Positions 46,357 to 55,067 of a stretch of DNA of 64,000 nt are shown in pieces. The notes under the pieces were generated by a model. That model had not been told where the DNA came from and searched no databases. It worked only from the letters and a program-made list of their open reading frames with translations. Position numbers and translations under genes: made by a program. How positions within the stretch are numbered: position 1 is the first letter of the stretch; each line of letters begins with the position of its first letter. Source of the DNA: Actinomycetota bacterium (GTDB lineage: Bacteria > Actinomycetota > Actinomycetes > S36-B12); NCBI GenBank assembly GCA_016870515.1, contig VGBL01000003.1, positions 39,430 through 103,429 of the forward strand, given 5' to 3'.

Positions 46357-47114
46357 GGCGAGGCCTGAATGTCTGGGATGTCGTCGTATGCCGCCGGTGT
46401 CGCGAGAACCTGCGGAGGCCACAGGCGCATGATGATGATGCCCCGCAGATCGGCACGGGATATTGCGCCACTGTCTTTGCCCAGGTGGTAGCGCGAGTCT
46501 TGGGCCGCGGCTCGATCATCGCCCAGGACGAAGTAGGAGTCGGGCGGAACAACGACGTCGAAGGTCACCTGGTCGGTGGGCATAGCCTGCGGCAGGTAGG
46601 GCTCATCGAGAGCTCTTCCATTGACGACGATGCGTCCGCTGGGGTCGCAGCAGGAGATGCGGTCACCCCCCACGGCAGCCACCCGCATGATGACATCTGT
46701 ATTGGGCACTGGTGCGAGTCCGAGCACTCCCAGCACTCTGTAGACCGCGGAATCATTCGGAAGGGCCAGCTCCTGCCAGCCACCCGGATCCTCGAAGGCA
46801 ATCACGTCGCCGCGGGCGGGTGCCATGACGGCGAGGACGACGCGCCCGACGAGTGCGCGGTCACCGGCATCGAGAGTGGGGCCCATGCCCGTGCCCGCGA
46901 CGTAGATGGGCTGGGCGATGACGAGGCGCACCAGCACGCTCGCGAGGAGCGCCAGACCCAGGATGATTCCGCCCTCGCGGGCGATGCGCAGGACCCAGGC
47001 GCTCGCGCCGTGCCGGGCGGGAGGCGCTGCATGACGCCCTCGTGCGGGCGTGTCGCCGACCACGGGAATGGGTGCCGTGTCGTCGTTGCGACCGTGGGTC
47101 AGCGTCTCCTCCAC
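46353..47114 (-). CDS. Signal peptidase I homologue lacking both catalytic residues
   Basis: A 253-residue S26-family protein with one N-terminal membrane segment (GGIILGLALLASVLVRLVIA) and the conserved fold boxes, including VGGDRISCC and LGDDRAAAQDSRY (box E). The catalytic Ser of the SGSM box is Gly (VAGTGMGPTL), and the general-base Lys of the KR(V/I) box is Met (DVIMRVAAVGGDR). The active paralogue just upstream keeps both. The frame is intact and coupled to rnhB by a 4-nt overlap; GTG at 47114 starts 2 nt after the lepB stop. I infer a pseudoenzyme, perhaps binding signal peptides or partnering LepB. Not a decayed gene by any visible lesion. Confidence 0.88.
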   Translation of the reverse strand: MEETLTHGRNDDTAPIPVVGDTPARGRHAAPPARHGASAWVLRIAREGGIILGLALLASVLVRLVIAQPIYVAGTGMGPTLDAGDRALVGRVVLAVMAPARGDVIAFEDPGGWQELALPNDSAVYRVLGVLGLAPVPNTDVIMRVAAVGGDRISCCDPSGRIVVNGRALDEPYLPQAMPTDQVTFDVVVPPDSYFVLGDDRAAAQDSRYHLGKDSGAISRADLRGIIIMRLWPPQVLATPAAYDDIPDIQASP

Positions 47115-47116
47115 GA

Positions 47117-47884
47117 TCAGGGTTCCGCGCCGGGGGACGTCAAGGCCGGCTGCTCGAAGGTGGCCGGGATCTCCAGCACCTGCGCGTTGCTGAACGGCCA
47201 GACGACGACCAAAGCTCGGCCGATCACCGTGTCGACCGGCACGAATCCGCCGCCCGGGTCGCCCATGTGGGAGCGCGAGTCGGCTGATGCCGACCGATGA
47301 TCGCCCATGACCCACAGGTGGCCCTCGGGCACCAGCACGTCGAAGGGCTGCTTGCTAGGCGGGTTGTTGCGATAAAGATAGGGCTCCTCGTCGAGCGCGA
47401 CGCCATTGACCGTGATGCGGCCATCCGCATCGCAGCACACGACCCTGTCTCCTCCAACGCCAATCACACGCTTGATGAAATCGGTATCGCGAGGAGGAGC
47501 CAACCCAACGATTTCACCGAGCCCGCGCACGATCACCTGGGCAATCCAGGGTTCGGGCTCGACCTCATCGCCGAAGACGAAGGAGCCGGTGCCGTCGAAG
47601 ACAATGATGTCGCCGCGCTCCACCGGTCGTAGGTGGTAGACGACCTTGTTGACTAGGACCCGATCCCCCACCTGCAGGGTGTCCTCCATGGACCCCGACG
47701 GGATGTAGAAGGCCTGCACCAGGAACGTCTTGACCAGGAAGGCGACCAGGAAGGCGCCGATGATGAGGAGGGGGAACTCTAGCCAGGCCGGAATGCGCTG
47801 CTTGCGGCTACCCATGCCAACCTCCGGGTTGTCCGACGCTTCCACTCCGGAGGGGGTTGCCTCGCCCGCTCGGCTCTCGCTCAT
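47117..47884 (-). CDS. lepB: Signal peptidase I
   Basis: Membrane serine protease cleaving Sec and Tat signal peptides. An N-terminal cytosolic segment (~35 residues) precedes one membrane helix (EFPLLIIGAFLVAFLVKTFL). Box B with the catalytic serine is IPSGSMEDTLQVGDRVLV, box D with the catalytic lysine is FIKRVIGVGGDR, and box E is MGDHRSASADSR. 255 residues, normal length. Located 39 nt downstream of rplS, the usual actinobacterial position. Confidence 0.96.
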   Translation of the reverse strand: MSESRAGEATPSGVEASDNPEVGMGSRKQRIPAWLEFPLLIIGAFLVAFLVKTFLVQAFYIPSGSMEDTLQVGDRVLVNKVVYHLRPVERGDIIVFDGTGSFVFGDEVEPEPWIAQVIVRGLGEIVGLAPPRDTDFIKRVIGVGGDRVVCCDADGRITVNGVALDEEPYLYRNNPPSKQPFDVLVPEGHLWVMGDHRSASADSRSHMGDPGGGFVPVDTVIGRALVVVWPFSNAQVLEIPATFEQPALTSPGAEP

Positions 47885-47923
47885 CGCCTGGCGAGCCTAG
47901 CGCCCGCAACGTCCGTGACGGCC

Positions 47924-48289
47924 TTACTCGCCGGTGGCCGGGGTGGCGTCGCGGCGCTCCTTGATCTTGGCCGCCTTGCCGCGCAGATCGCGCAGGTAGT
48001 ACAGCTTGGCGCGGCGTACGTCACCGCGTGACACGAGCTCGATCTTGTCGACGATCGGCGTATGCACGGGGAAGGTGCGCTCGACACCGACGCCGTAGGA
48101 CACCTTGCGCACGGTGAAGGTCTCGCGCACGCCAGCGCCCTGGCGGCCGATGACCACGCCTTGGAAGACCTGGATGCGGGTCTTGTTGCCTTCGACGACC
48201 TTCACGTGCACTTTGACGGTGTCGCCCGCACGAAAATCCGGGACGTCGGTCTTGACGGAGAGGGCATCGAGATCGTCGAGCGTCTGCAT
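47924..48289 (-). CDS. rplS: 50S ribosomal protein L19
   Basis: Large-subunit protein at the subunit interface. ATG at 48289 gives [19 protein letters not shown]; the core [33 protein letters not shown] and [20 protein letters not shown] is standard. 121 residues. It lies downstream of trmD on the same strand in the classic rpsP-rimM-trmD-rplS order. Confidence 0.97.
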   Translation of the reverse strand: MQTLDDLDALSVKTDVPDFRAGDTVKVHVKVVEGNKTRIQVFQGVVIGRQGAGVRETFTVRKVSYGVGVERTFPVHTPIVDKIELVSRGDVRRAKLYYLRDLRGKAAKIKERRDATPATGE

Positions 48290-48333
48290 GGCGGTGTCGC
48301 TTCCTGCCGGCGCCACAGGTCGCCCGCGTTAGA

Positions 48334-48399
48334 GCCACCCGGAGGTGGCGCGGCTCCGCACCCGCATCGGGTCGGAGGGCCGCTCCCTAGTGGCCCTCC
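48334..48399 (-). promoter_or_regulatory. Hairpins in the trmD-rplS gap
   Basis: The 245-nt gap between trmD and rplS has no gene but two perfect inverted repeats: GGAGGGCC/GGCCCTCC around a 10-nt loop (48374-48399) and GCCACC/GGTGGC with a CGGA loop (48334-48349). They may act as a trmD terminator or an L19 leader; no T-tract is seen. Confidence 0.5.
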
Positions 48400-48534
48400 C
48401 CCTGTGGCGGGCGGGCCCCGCTATCGGCGGGAACGGCCTGGAAAGTGTGCCACAGCAGCCCCGGTCGGTCGTGGCCGGGTGTCCGCTAGCCGAACACACC
48501 GTCTGGGCCACGCCAAGCGCGCCAGCCATGGCGG

Positions 48535-49233
48535 TCAGCCCTCCAGGAGGTCCGGTCGCATGTCGCGCGTACGTCGCTCCGCCTGCTCGCGTCGCCAGGC
48601 GGCGATGCGCCCGTGGTCACCGGACAGCAGCACGTCGGGCACGGCGTGACCGCGCCATTCGGGGGGCCGCGTGTAGACGGGCCCTTCGACCAGGCCTTCC
48701 ATGGAGCCGGGTGCGAAGGAGTCGTCGGCGATGCTGGCCTCATTGCCCACAACGCCAGGGAGAAGGCGGGTAACCGCCTCGACGATGGCGAGCGCGGCCA
48801 CCTCTCCGCCGGCCAGCACATAGTCGCCGAGACAGACGGGCACGACCTCGGCCTGGGCCGCGTAGTGGTCGGCCACGCGCGCGTCGATGCCCTCGTAGCG
48901 ACCGCACGCGATGACCATGCCCGGGCGCGCCGCCCATGCGGTGGCGAGCGACTGCGTGAAAGGCCCACCGGACGGGGTGGGGATGACCAGGAGCGGATCG
49001 GCATGCTCCGTCAGCACCGCGTCGAGTGCTTCACCCCAGGGCTCGGGGCGCATGACCATGCCGGGACCTCCGCCGTAGGGCTCGTCGTCGACGGTGCGGT
49101 GGCGGTCGTGGGTGAAATCGCGGAGGTCGTGTACGCGCATGTCGAGCATGCCCTGCTCGCGTGCCTTGCCGACCAGTGACAGTCCGAGCGGTGCGAGATA
49201 GTCGGGGAAGATCGTGATGACATCGATCCTCAC
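48535..49233 (-). CDS. trmD: tRNA (guanine-N1)-methyltransferase
   Basis: SPOUT-class enzyme making m1G37 in tRNAs that read CNN codons. The N-terminus [16 protein letters not shown] and [20 protein letters not shown] are family hallmarks; the knot region holds [13 protein letters not shown] and [20 protein letters not shown]. 232 residues. Its start overlaps the rimM stop by 4 nt. Confidence 0.97.
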   Translation of the reverse strand: MRIDVITIFPDYLAPLGLSLVGKAREQGMLDMRVHDLRDFTHDRHRTVDDEPYGGGPGMVMRPEPWGEALDAVLTEHADPLLVIPTPSGGPFTQSLATAWAARPGMVIACGRYEGIDARVADHYAAQAEVVPVCLGDYVLAGGEVAALAIVEAVTRLLPGVVGNEASIADDSFAPGSMEGLVEGPVYTRPPEWRGHAVPDVLLSGDHGRIAAWRREQAERRTRDMRPDLLEG

Positions 49234-49748
49234 GGCTTGTCCTCCACCTCAAGGAGACCCTCCGGTGGTCGGATCATGATGCGACCTGCATCGAGATCGA
49301 CCTCGGGCACGATCTCGGAGACAAAGGGGATGAGCACCTCGCGGGCATCTGGCGTGCGCACGGCGAAGAGGTCTTGCGCGGGCCAGTGCAGCACCTCCGT
49401 CACCTCGCCCACCAGCTCGCCATCAAGGGTCAGCACGGCGAGGCCAAGGAGGTCGTCGTCGTAGTACTCGTCGGGATCCTCGGGCCGCTCCCCCGGCGCA
49501 CGCTCGACCTCGAGCAGCAGCCCGGTGAGCGACTCAGCTGCCGTGCGGTCATCGATGCCGACAAAGTGCAGGCACACGCGACTGCCGTGATCACGCGCTG
49601 ACTCGATGACGAGCGTGCGATCGGAGTCGGCGATCAGAAGCCGATTGCCCGCGGCGAACCTGCGCTCAGGCTCGTCGGTGCGGCTGTCGATCAGGACGTC
49701 GCCCCGCACGCCAAGTGCCCGCCCGATGCGAGCGACCACGACGCGCAC
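49230..49748 (-). CDS. rimM: Ribosome maturation factor
   Basis: Assists 30S head assembly by binding S19. The N-terminal barrel reads [22 protein letters not shown]; the C-terminal PRC-barrel domain has [31 protein letters not shown] and [15 protein letters not shown]. 172 residues. Lies 7 nt after the KH gene and overlaps trmD by 4 nt. Confidence 0.94.
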   Translation of the reverse strand: MRVVVARIGRALGVRGDVLIDSRTDEPERRFAAGNRLLIADSDRTLVIESARDHGSRVCLHFVGIDDRTAAESLTGLLLEVERAPGERPEDPDEYYDDDLLGLAVLTLDGELVGEVTEVLHWPAQDLFAVRTPDAREVLIPFVSEIVPEVDLDAGRIMIRPPEGLLEVEDKP

Positions 49749-49755
49749 GGGGGAG

Positions 49756-49995
49756 TCAGCGTTCGTCGACGTCGAGGAAGTCGATGCGGACGTGGCGCTC
49801 GGGCGAGATCGCTGACAGCACCGTGCGCAGGGCGGTGGCGGTGCGGCCGGAGCGACCGATCACGCGACCCATGTCTGCGGGGTGCACGCGCACCTCGATC
49901 GAGCGACCGCGACGGCCGGTGCGCTCACGCACGTCGACATCGTCGGGATGGTCGACGATCCCGCGCACGAGGTGCCCCAGGGCCTCCTCGACCAC
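49756..49995 (-). CDS. KH-domain RNA-binding protein (KhpA type)
   Basis: A 79-residue single-KH protein starting at GTG 49995 (VVEEALGHLVRGIVDHPDDV), one base after the rpsP stop. The KH core is VRVHPADMGRVIGRSGRTAT, with the GxxG loop in GRSG. KhpA proteins bind RNA broadly and affect cell size and division in other Gram-positives. This position between rpsP and rimM is typical. Confidence 0.93.
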   Translation of the reverse strand: MVEEALGHLVRGIVDHPDDVDVRERTGRRGRSIEVRVHPADMGRVIGRSGRTATALRTVLSAISPERHVRIDFLDVDER

Positions 49996-49996
49996 G

Positions 49997-50620
49997 TCAG
50001 GCGCCTTCGGTCTCGGCGGCCTCGACGGCTTCGACGACAGCCTCGTCGGCCACGGCAGCAGCGGCGTCGGCGACGACGTCCGCCTCGACAGCGGCCTCGA
50101 CGGCTGCCTCGGCCTCGGCGACCGGCACCTCGCCAGCATTGGCCTCGGCGATCTCGACAATGGCCTCGGCCTCGGCGAGCACTGCGGCATCAGCAGCGGC
50201 AACAGCCACGGCCTCGGCGACTGCGGCGTCGGCGACCTTCTCTGCAACCTTGCGCGGGGCCGGGGTCTTCGGCTCGTCGGCGGCCTCCTTGACGGCGGCC
50301 TCGTAGGCGACGACCTTCGATGCCTTGGGAGCAGCCACCTTGAGCGCGCCCTCCTGGCCGGGCAGTCCCTTGAACCTCTGCCAGTCGCCGGTGATCTTCA
50401 GCAGCACGAGCACGGCGTCGGTGGGCTGGGCGCCGACCTTGAGCCAGTGCTGCGCGCGATCCGAATCGATCTCGATGAGGCTCGGGTCGAGCATGGGCTG
50501 GTAGACGCCGATTTCCTCGATGGCTCGACCGTCGCGCGCGGTGCGCGAGTCGGCGACGATGACGCGGTACTGCGGGGCGTGGATCTTGCCCACGCGCTTC
50601 AACTTGATCTTCACGGCCAC
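49997..50620 (-). CDS. rpsP: 30S ribosomal protein S16 with long acidic tail
   Basis: The first ~85 residues are S16: [39 protein letters not shown] and [17 protein letters not shown]. The remaining ~120 residues are Ala/Val/Glu/Asp-rich low complexity (repeats of AEA, VEA and VADAA type), giving 207 residues against about 82 in E. coli. GTG at 50620 is my preferred start (GGAG 11 nt upstream); an ATG at 50641 is possible. Confidence 0.93.
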   Translation of the reverse strand: MAVKIKLKRVGKIHAPQYRVIVADSRTARDGRAIEEIGVYQPMLDPSLIEIDSDRAQHWLKVGAQPTDAVLVLLKITGDWQRFKGLPGQEGALKVAAPKASKVVAYEAAVKEAADEPKTPAPRKVAEKVADAAVAEAVAVAAADAAVLAEAEAIVEIAEANAGEVPVAEAEAAVEAAVEADVVADAAAAVADEAVVEAVEAAETEGA

Positions 50621-50641
50621 GGCCGGCACTGCTCCATTCAT

Positions 50642-50811
50642 TTGGGCCACCCGGGGGTGGTCAGGGTGGGCCCTGGGCATCGCGTGGGGTGCGAGGCCGC
50701 CGGTCCCGGCGGGTACACCACCCCGGGTTGAGAGGGACCCTGGGCCGCGTACAGCGGGCAAAGTCTGCCAGAGGGGCCCAGCCTGGACCAATCAGCCCCG
50801 GTGAATAGGCC
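50642..50811 (-). promoter_or_regulatory. rpsP leader / ffh 3' region
   Basis: This 170-nt gap between ffh and rpsP is very GC-rich with several small inverted repeats, the clearest CCACC/GGTGG with a CGGG loop at 50647-50660. No gene is seen. It probably contains the ffh terminator and the rpsP promoter/leader. Confidence 0.4.
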
Positions 50812-52353
50812 TCACGAGCCGCCCAGGAGTTTCTTGACGTCATCGGGGAGGTCAAAGTCGGCCGCACCGGCCGGCGCTGCCGGGGCCTCGACGGCCTGCA
50901 CGGCGGCGTGACGCTCCTGCGCTGCACGCGTCGCCGGGTTGCCACTGCGACCCTTCTTCGGCTTCGCCGGAGCCTTGCCTGACCGGCCCTTCGACTTCTT
51001 CCCGCCGCCGGCGCCGAATCCCGGCATGCCCGGCATTGCCGGCATGCCCTTGCCACCGCGCATCTGGCGCATCATCTTCTGGGCCTCGCCGAAGCGCTCG
51101 ACCAGCCCGTTGACTTCGCTGACCTGCGTGCCCGAACCACGCGCGATGCGGGCACGCCGCGAGCCGTTGAGGATCTTGGGCTCGCGCCGCTCCTCGGGCG
51201 TCATCGACTGGATGATCGCCGCCACCCGATCGAGATCCTTGTCGTCGACCTGATCGAGTTGGGCCTTCATGTCGCCCATGCCCGGCAGCATGCCGAGGAT
51301 CTTGCCGAGCGAGCCCATATTTTTGACCGCCTGCATCTGGCCCAGGAAGTCCTCGAGGGTGAAGTCCTCTCCCTGCGAGACCTTGCGGGCAATGCGCTCG
51401 GCCTCGTCAGCGTCAAACGCACGCTCGGCCTGCTCGATGAGCGTGAGGACGTCGCCCATGTCGAGAATGCGCGACGCCATGCGATCGGGGTGGAAGGCCT
51501 CGAAGTCCTCGAGCTTCTCGCCCGTGGAGGCGAAGAGGATCGGCCGGCCGGTCACGGTGACGATGGACAGAGCCGCACCGCCCCGTGCATCGCCATCGAG
51601 CTTGGTAAGTACGACGCCGTCGAATCCGACGCTCGACTCGAATTCCTCCGCCGTGCGCACGGCATCTTGGCCGATCATCGCATCGACGACGAGCAGCACC
51701 TCATCGGGATTGACTGCGTCGCGCATGTCGCGCAGCTGCTGCATGAGCTCGGCATCGATCGCAAGTCGGCCCGCGGTGTCGACGATGACGATGTCGCGAA
51801 GGTCGACGCTGGCCCGCTGCACGGCATCGCGCGCAACCTTCACCGGATCGCCGACGCCATTGCCTGGCTCGGGGGCGAAGACCGGCACGCCAGCACGCTC
51901 GCCGACGATGCGGAGCTGATCGACCGCATTGGGACGCTGCAGGTCGGCCGCGACCAGCATGGGCGCGTGCCCCTGCTCTCGCAGGTGGCGGGCGAGCTTG
52001 CCAGCGAGAGTGGTCTTGCCCGCCCCCTGGAGGCCCGCGAGCACGATCACCGTCGGCGGCTGCTTGGCGAAGCTCAGCCGCCGCGTCTCGCCACCGAGGA
52101 TGGCGACGAGCTGCTCGTGGACGATCTTGACGACCTGCTGCGCCGGGTTGAGCGCGCCGCTGACCTCGGCGGACATCGCCCGTTCCTTGACACCGGAGCA
52201 AAACTCGCGGACCACCGGGAGCGCGACATCGGCGTCGAGAAGGGCGATGCGGATCTCGCGGACGGTCTCGTCGATGTCGGCCTCGGACAGCCGGCCCTTG
52301 CCGCGCAGATTGCGGAAGGTCGCCGACAGGCGGTCGGACAGGCTGGCGAACAT
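50812..52353 (-). CDS. ffh: Signal recognition particle GTPase
   Basis: SRP54 protein targeting nascent membrane proteins to FtsY. The N domain starts MFASLSDRLSATFRNLRGKG; the G domain has G1 GLQGAGKTTLAGKLA, DLQRPNAVDQL, VDTAGRLAIDAEL and TKLDGDARGG. The Met-rich M domain contains KILGMLPGMGDMKAQLDQV and MMRQMRGGKGMPAMPGMPG. 513 residues from ATG at 52353. A Lys/Gly-rich linker and a short DFDLPDDVKKLLGG tail follow. Confidence 0.97.
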   Translation of the reverse strand: MFASLSDRLSATFRNLRGKGRLSEADIDETVREIRIALLDADVALPVVREFCSGVKERAMSAEVSGALNPAQQVVKIVHEQLVAILGGETRRLSFAKQPPTVIVLAGLQGAGKTTLAGKLARHLREQGHAPMLVAADLQRPNAVDQLRIVGERAGVPVFAPEPGNGVGDPVKVARDAVQRASVDLRDIVIVDTAGRLAIDAELMQQLRDMRDAVNPDEVLLVVDAMIGQDAVRTAEEFESSVGFDGVVLTKLDGDARGGAALSIVTVTGRPILFASTGEKLEDFEAFHPDRMASRILDMGDVLTLIEQAERAFDADEAERIARKVSQGEDFTLEDFLGQMQAVKNMGSLGKILGMLPGMGDMKAQLDQVDDKDLDRVAAIIQSMTPEERREPKILNGSRRARIARGSGTQVSEVNGLVERFGEAQKMMRQMRGGKGMPAMPGMPGFGAGGGKKSKGRSGKAPAKPKKGRSGNPATRAAQERHAAVQAVEAPAAPAGAADFDLPDDVKKLLGGS

Positions 52354-52371
52354 CGCGTCCTCGAGGTCTGG

Positions 52372-52387
52372 GCCCGGGAGCCCGGGC
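52372..52387 (-). terminator. Hairpin between glnD and ffh
   Basis: GCCCGGG and CCCGGGC arms separated by two bases form a near-perfect palindrome 12 nt after the glnD stop and 19 nt before the ffh start. It may terminate the amtB-glnB-glnD transcript or sit in the ffh leader. Confidence 0.4.
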
Positions 52388-52398
52388 ACCCCGACAGA

Positions 52399-54726
52399 CT
52401 AATGGGGGCCGGGATGCAGCGCCTCGAGCACGGTCGACACGATGAGCGCTCGATCGGCCGCGTCGATACGACTGCCATCGGGGCGCCGGAGGTAGAAGGC
52501 GTCGATCACTTCCGAGCCAAGCGTGGCCACGCGCGCCGCCGTGATGAACGCCCCGGCCGACGTCACTGCCGTGCTCACGCGATGGAGCAGGCCCGGCTGG
52601 TCGTGTGCGCGCACCTCGAGGACGTCAGCCGACGATGCGGCGTCAGCGATGAAGTCGACGCGTGCCGGCGCACTCGGGCCGCGCGGAGGGTGATGTCGCG
52701 TCGCCAGGCGTGCGGAGACGTCGAGGATGCCGTCGAGGGCGCGCTGCAGGTCCTGTCGCAGGGCCTCCTGGACCGGCGGCTCGCCATAGAGCGGATGCAC
52801 GACCCATGCGCTCACCGCGCGCTCACCCACCGTCTGGGTGTCGGCAGACCGCACCTCCAGGCGATTGAGTGCGAGTACGCCGGCAATGTCGGCGAGCAGT
52901 CCGGGCCGGTCGTCGGCCGCGACGACGACTTGCGTGGACGCCTCTCCCACCGTGAGTCGAAGTTGCAGCCCGGGAGCCTCCACGAGATCGGCGTGGACCA
53001 GCGCGACCTGCGGCTCGCCCGGAACGCTCTCGCCGGCCAGGCTGGCCCGGGTGCGCGCCACGAGGTCGTCGATCAGTCCGGCCTTCCACTCGCTCCACGC
53101 CGCCGGACCCGTGGCTAGCGCATCCGACTCCGTGAGCGCGTGCAGGAGGTCCAGGGTGCTGCGGTCGCCCACCGCATCAGCGACCACCGCGATGGTGACT
53201 GGGTCATCGAGGTCGCGTCGCGTCGCAGCCTCAGGCAGGAGCAGGTGGTGGTCGACGAGCGCACAGAGCACGCCGGTGTCGTGCGCATCGAATCCCAGAC
53301 GCGGTGCGAGTTCGGCGACAATTGCCACGCCCACCTCGGTGTGGTCGCCCGGGCGAGCCTTGCCGATGTCGTGCAGCAGCGCACCGACCAGCAGGAGGTC
53401 GGGCCGTTCGACTCGGCGTACGCGCTCACCGGCGTGGGCGGCGGCCTCGATGAGGTGACGATCCACGCGGTAGACGTGGAGGGGATTGCGCTGCGGCGCA
53501 CCTCGCACCGGACCCCATTCGGGAATGAGTCTCTCGATCAGCCCAACTCGGTCCAGCGCCTCCCACACGGGGATCAGCGCTGGGCCCGCGCCGAGCAGCG
53601 ACACGAGGGCATCGCGAGCGCCATCGGGCCACGGCACAGGCATTGCCGCAGACTCCTCGGATAACCGGTGGACGGCGGCGGGTGAGATCGGCAGGCCAGC
53701 CTGCGCGGCCGCGGCGGCCAAGCGAAGCACCAGCACCGGATCGCGATCAGGCCGGGACTCGGTGGCCAGGACCACTTCGCCGTCATGCACCACGACACCA
53801 TCGGCGAGAGGGGTGCGCTCCGGCCCCGACCGGCGCATGCGCCGTCGCAGTGCGCGAACCCCGGTGTCACGAGTCAGCCGGCCGACCCGGTTCCAGGTGA
53901 TCTCCGTGGCGTATGCCACGACGCGGGCAGCGTCGGACACGAGCCGAAGGAGGTCATCCGCGTCGGCGACGCCCAGATGCTCGGCCACGCGATCCTGGTC
54001 CTGCAGGCGCAGTACGTCGCCGGGCCGGCGATCCCCACCGAGTGCCTCGCCATGCAAGGCCTCGCGTACGTCAAGCAACGTCTCATGGGCAGCATCGAGC
54101 CCCTGGTGCGGCACATCGGTCACCCAGGAGGCCGCGACCGCGCGCAGGACGGTAACATCGCGCAGGCCTCCGAAGGACTCCTTGATGTCGGGCTCGATTA
54201 GATCGGCCAGGTCGCCATAGCGGACACGTCGATCATCAACCGTTTCACGCAACTCAGCCAGCCGACTGCGTGCGAGCGCGCGCCAATCACCCAGGATGGA
54301 CGACCGGAGTCCGGCGGCCAGGTCGTCGTCGCCGGCAATGCAGCGCATATCGAGCAGGCCAAGCATCACCTTGAGGTCGCTGGCCGCCATGCGGCGCGCA
54401 TGCGGCACGGTGCGCACGCTGTGATCGACCTTCACGCCGCTGTCCCAGATGGGGTACCACAGTCGATCGGCAACCTCTCCGATCGAGGACTCGGCACGCT
54501 CGGGCACGAGCAGGAGCAGATCAAGATCGCTGCCCGAAGTGAGTTCGCCGCGGCCATAGCCGCCGACGGCGATGAGCGCACAGCCAGGAGCGCCTGATTC
54601 GGTGAAGACGTCCGACAACCACTCGTCGGTTAGCTCCACGAGCGCGCGCCGGCGCGCCGCGAACGTCCCGTGGGCCGACTGCCCCCGGAGTTCGCGGCGC
54701 GCCTCGCGGTACGCGCTCGCCTGCAC
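52399..54726 (-). CDS. glnD: PII uridylyl-/adenylyltransferase and removing enzyme
   Basis: Bifunctional nitrogen sensor that modifies the PII protein. Domains in order: nucleotidyltransferase (GGYGRGELTSGSDLDLLLL, near residue 55), PII-uridylyltransferase helical region, HD hydrolase domain (LLVGALLHDIGKARPGDH, near residue 450), and two C-terminal ACT domains (DDRPGLLADIAGVLALN and HDQPGLLHRVSTAVTSA). 775 residues. In actinobacteria GlnD adenylylates rather than uridylylates PII. GTG start, 2 nt after the glnB stop. Confidence 0.95.
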   Translation of the reverse strand: MQASAYREARRELRGQSAHGTFAARRRALVELTDEWLSDVFTESGAPGCALIAVGGYGRGELTSGSDLDLLLLVPERAESSIGEVADRLWYPIWDSGVKVDHSVRTVPHARRMAASDLKVMLGLLDMRCIAGDDDLAAGLRSSILGDWRALARSRLAELRETVDDRRVRYGDLADLIEPDIKESFGGLRDVTVLRAVAASWVTDVPHQGLDAAHETLLDVREALHGEALGGDRRPGDVLRLQDQDRVAEHLGVADADDLLRLVSDAARVVAYATEITWNRVGRLTRDTGVRALRRRMRRSGPERTPLADGVVVHDGEVVLATESRPDRDPVLVLRLAAAAAQAGLPISPAAVHRLSEESAAMPVPWPDGARDALVSLLGAGPALIPVWEALDRVGLIERLIPEWGPVRGAPQRNPLHVYRVDRHLIEAAAHAGERVRRVERPDLLLVGALLHDIGKARPGDHTEVGVAIVAELAPRLGFDAHDTGVLCALVDHHLLLPEAATRRDLDDPVTIAVVADAVGDRSTLDLLHALTESDALATGPAAWSEWKAGLIDDLVARTRASLAGESVPGEPQVALVHADLVEAPGLQLRLTVGEASTQVVVAADDRPGLLADIAGVLALNRLEVRSADTQTVGERAVSAWVVHPLYGEPPVQEALRQDLQRALDGILDVSARLATRHHPPRGPSAPARVDFIADAASSADVLEVRAHDQPGLLHRVSTAVTSAGAFITAARVATLGSEVIDAFYLRRPDGSRIDAADRALIVSTVLEALHPGPH

Positions 54727-54728
54727 GA

Positions 54729-55067
<339 letters not shown>

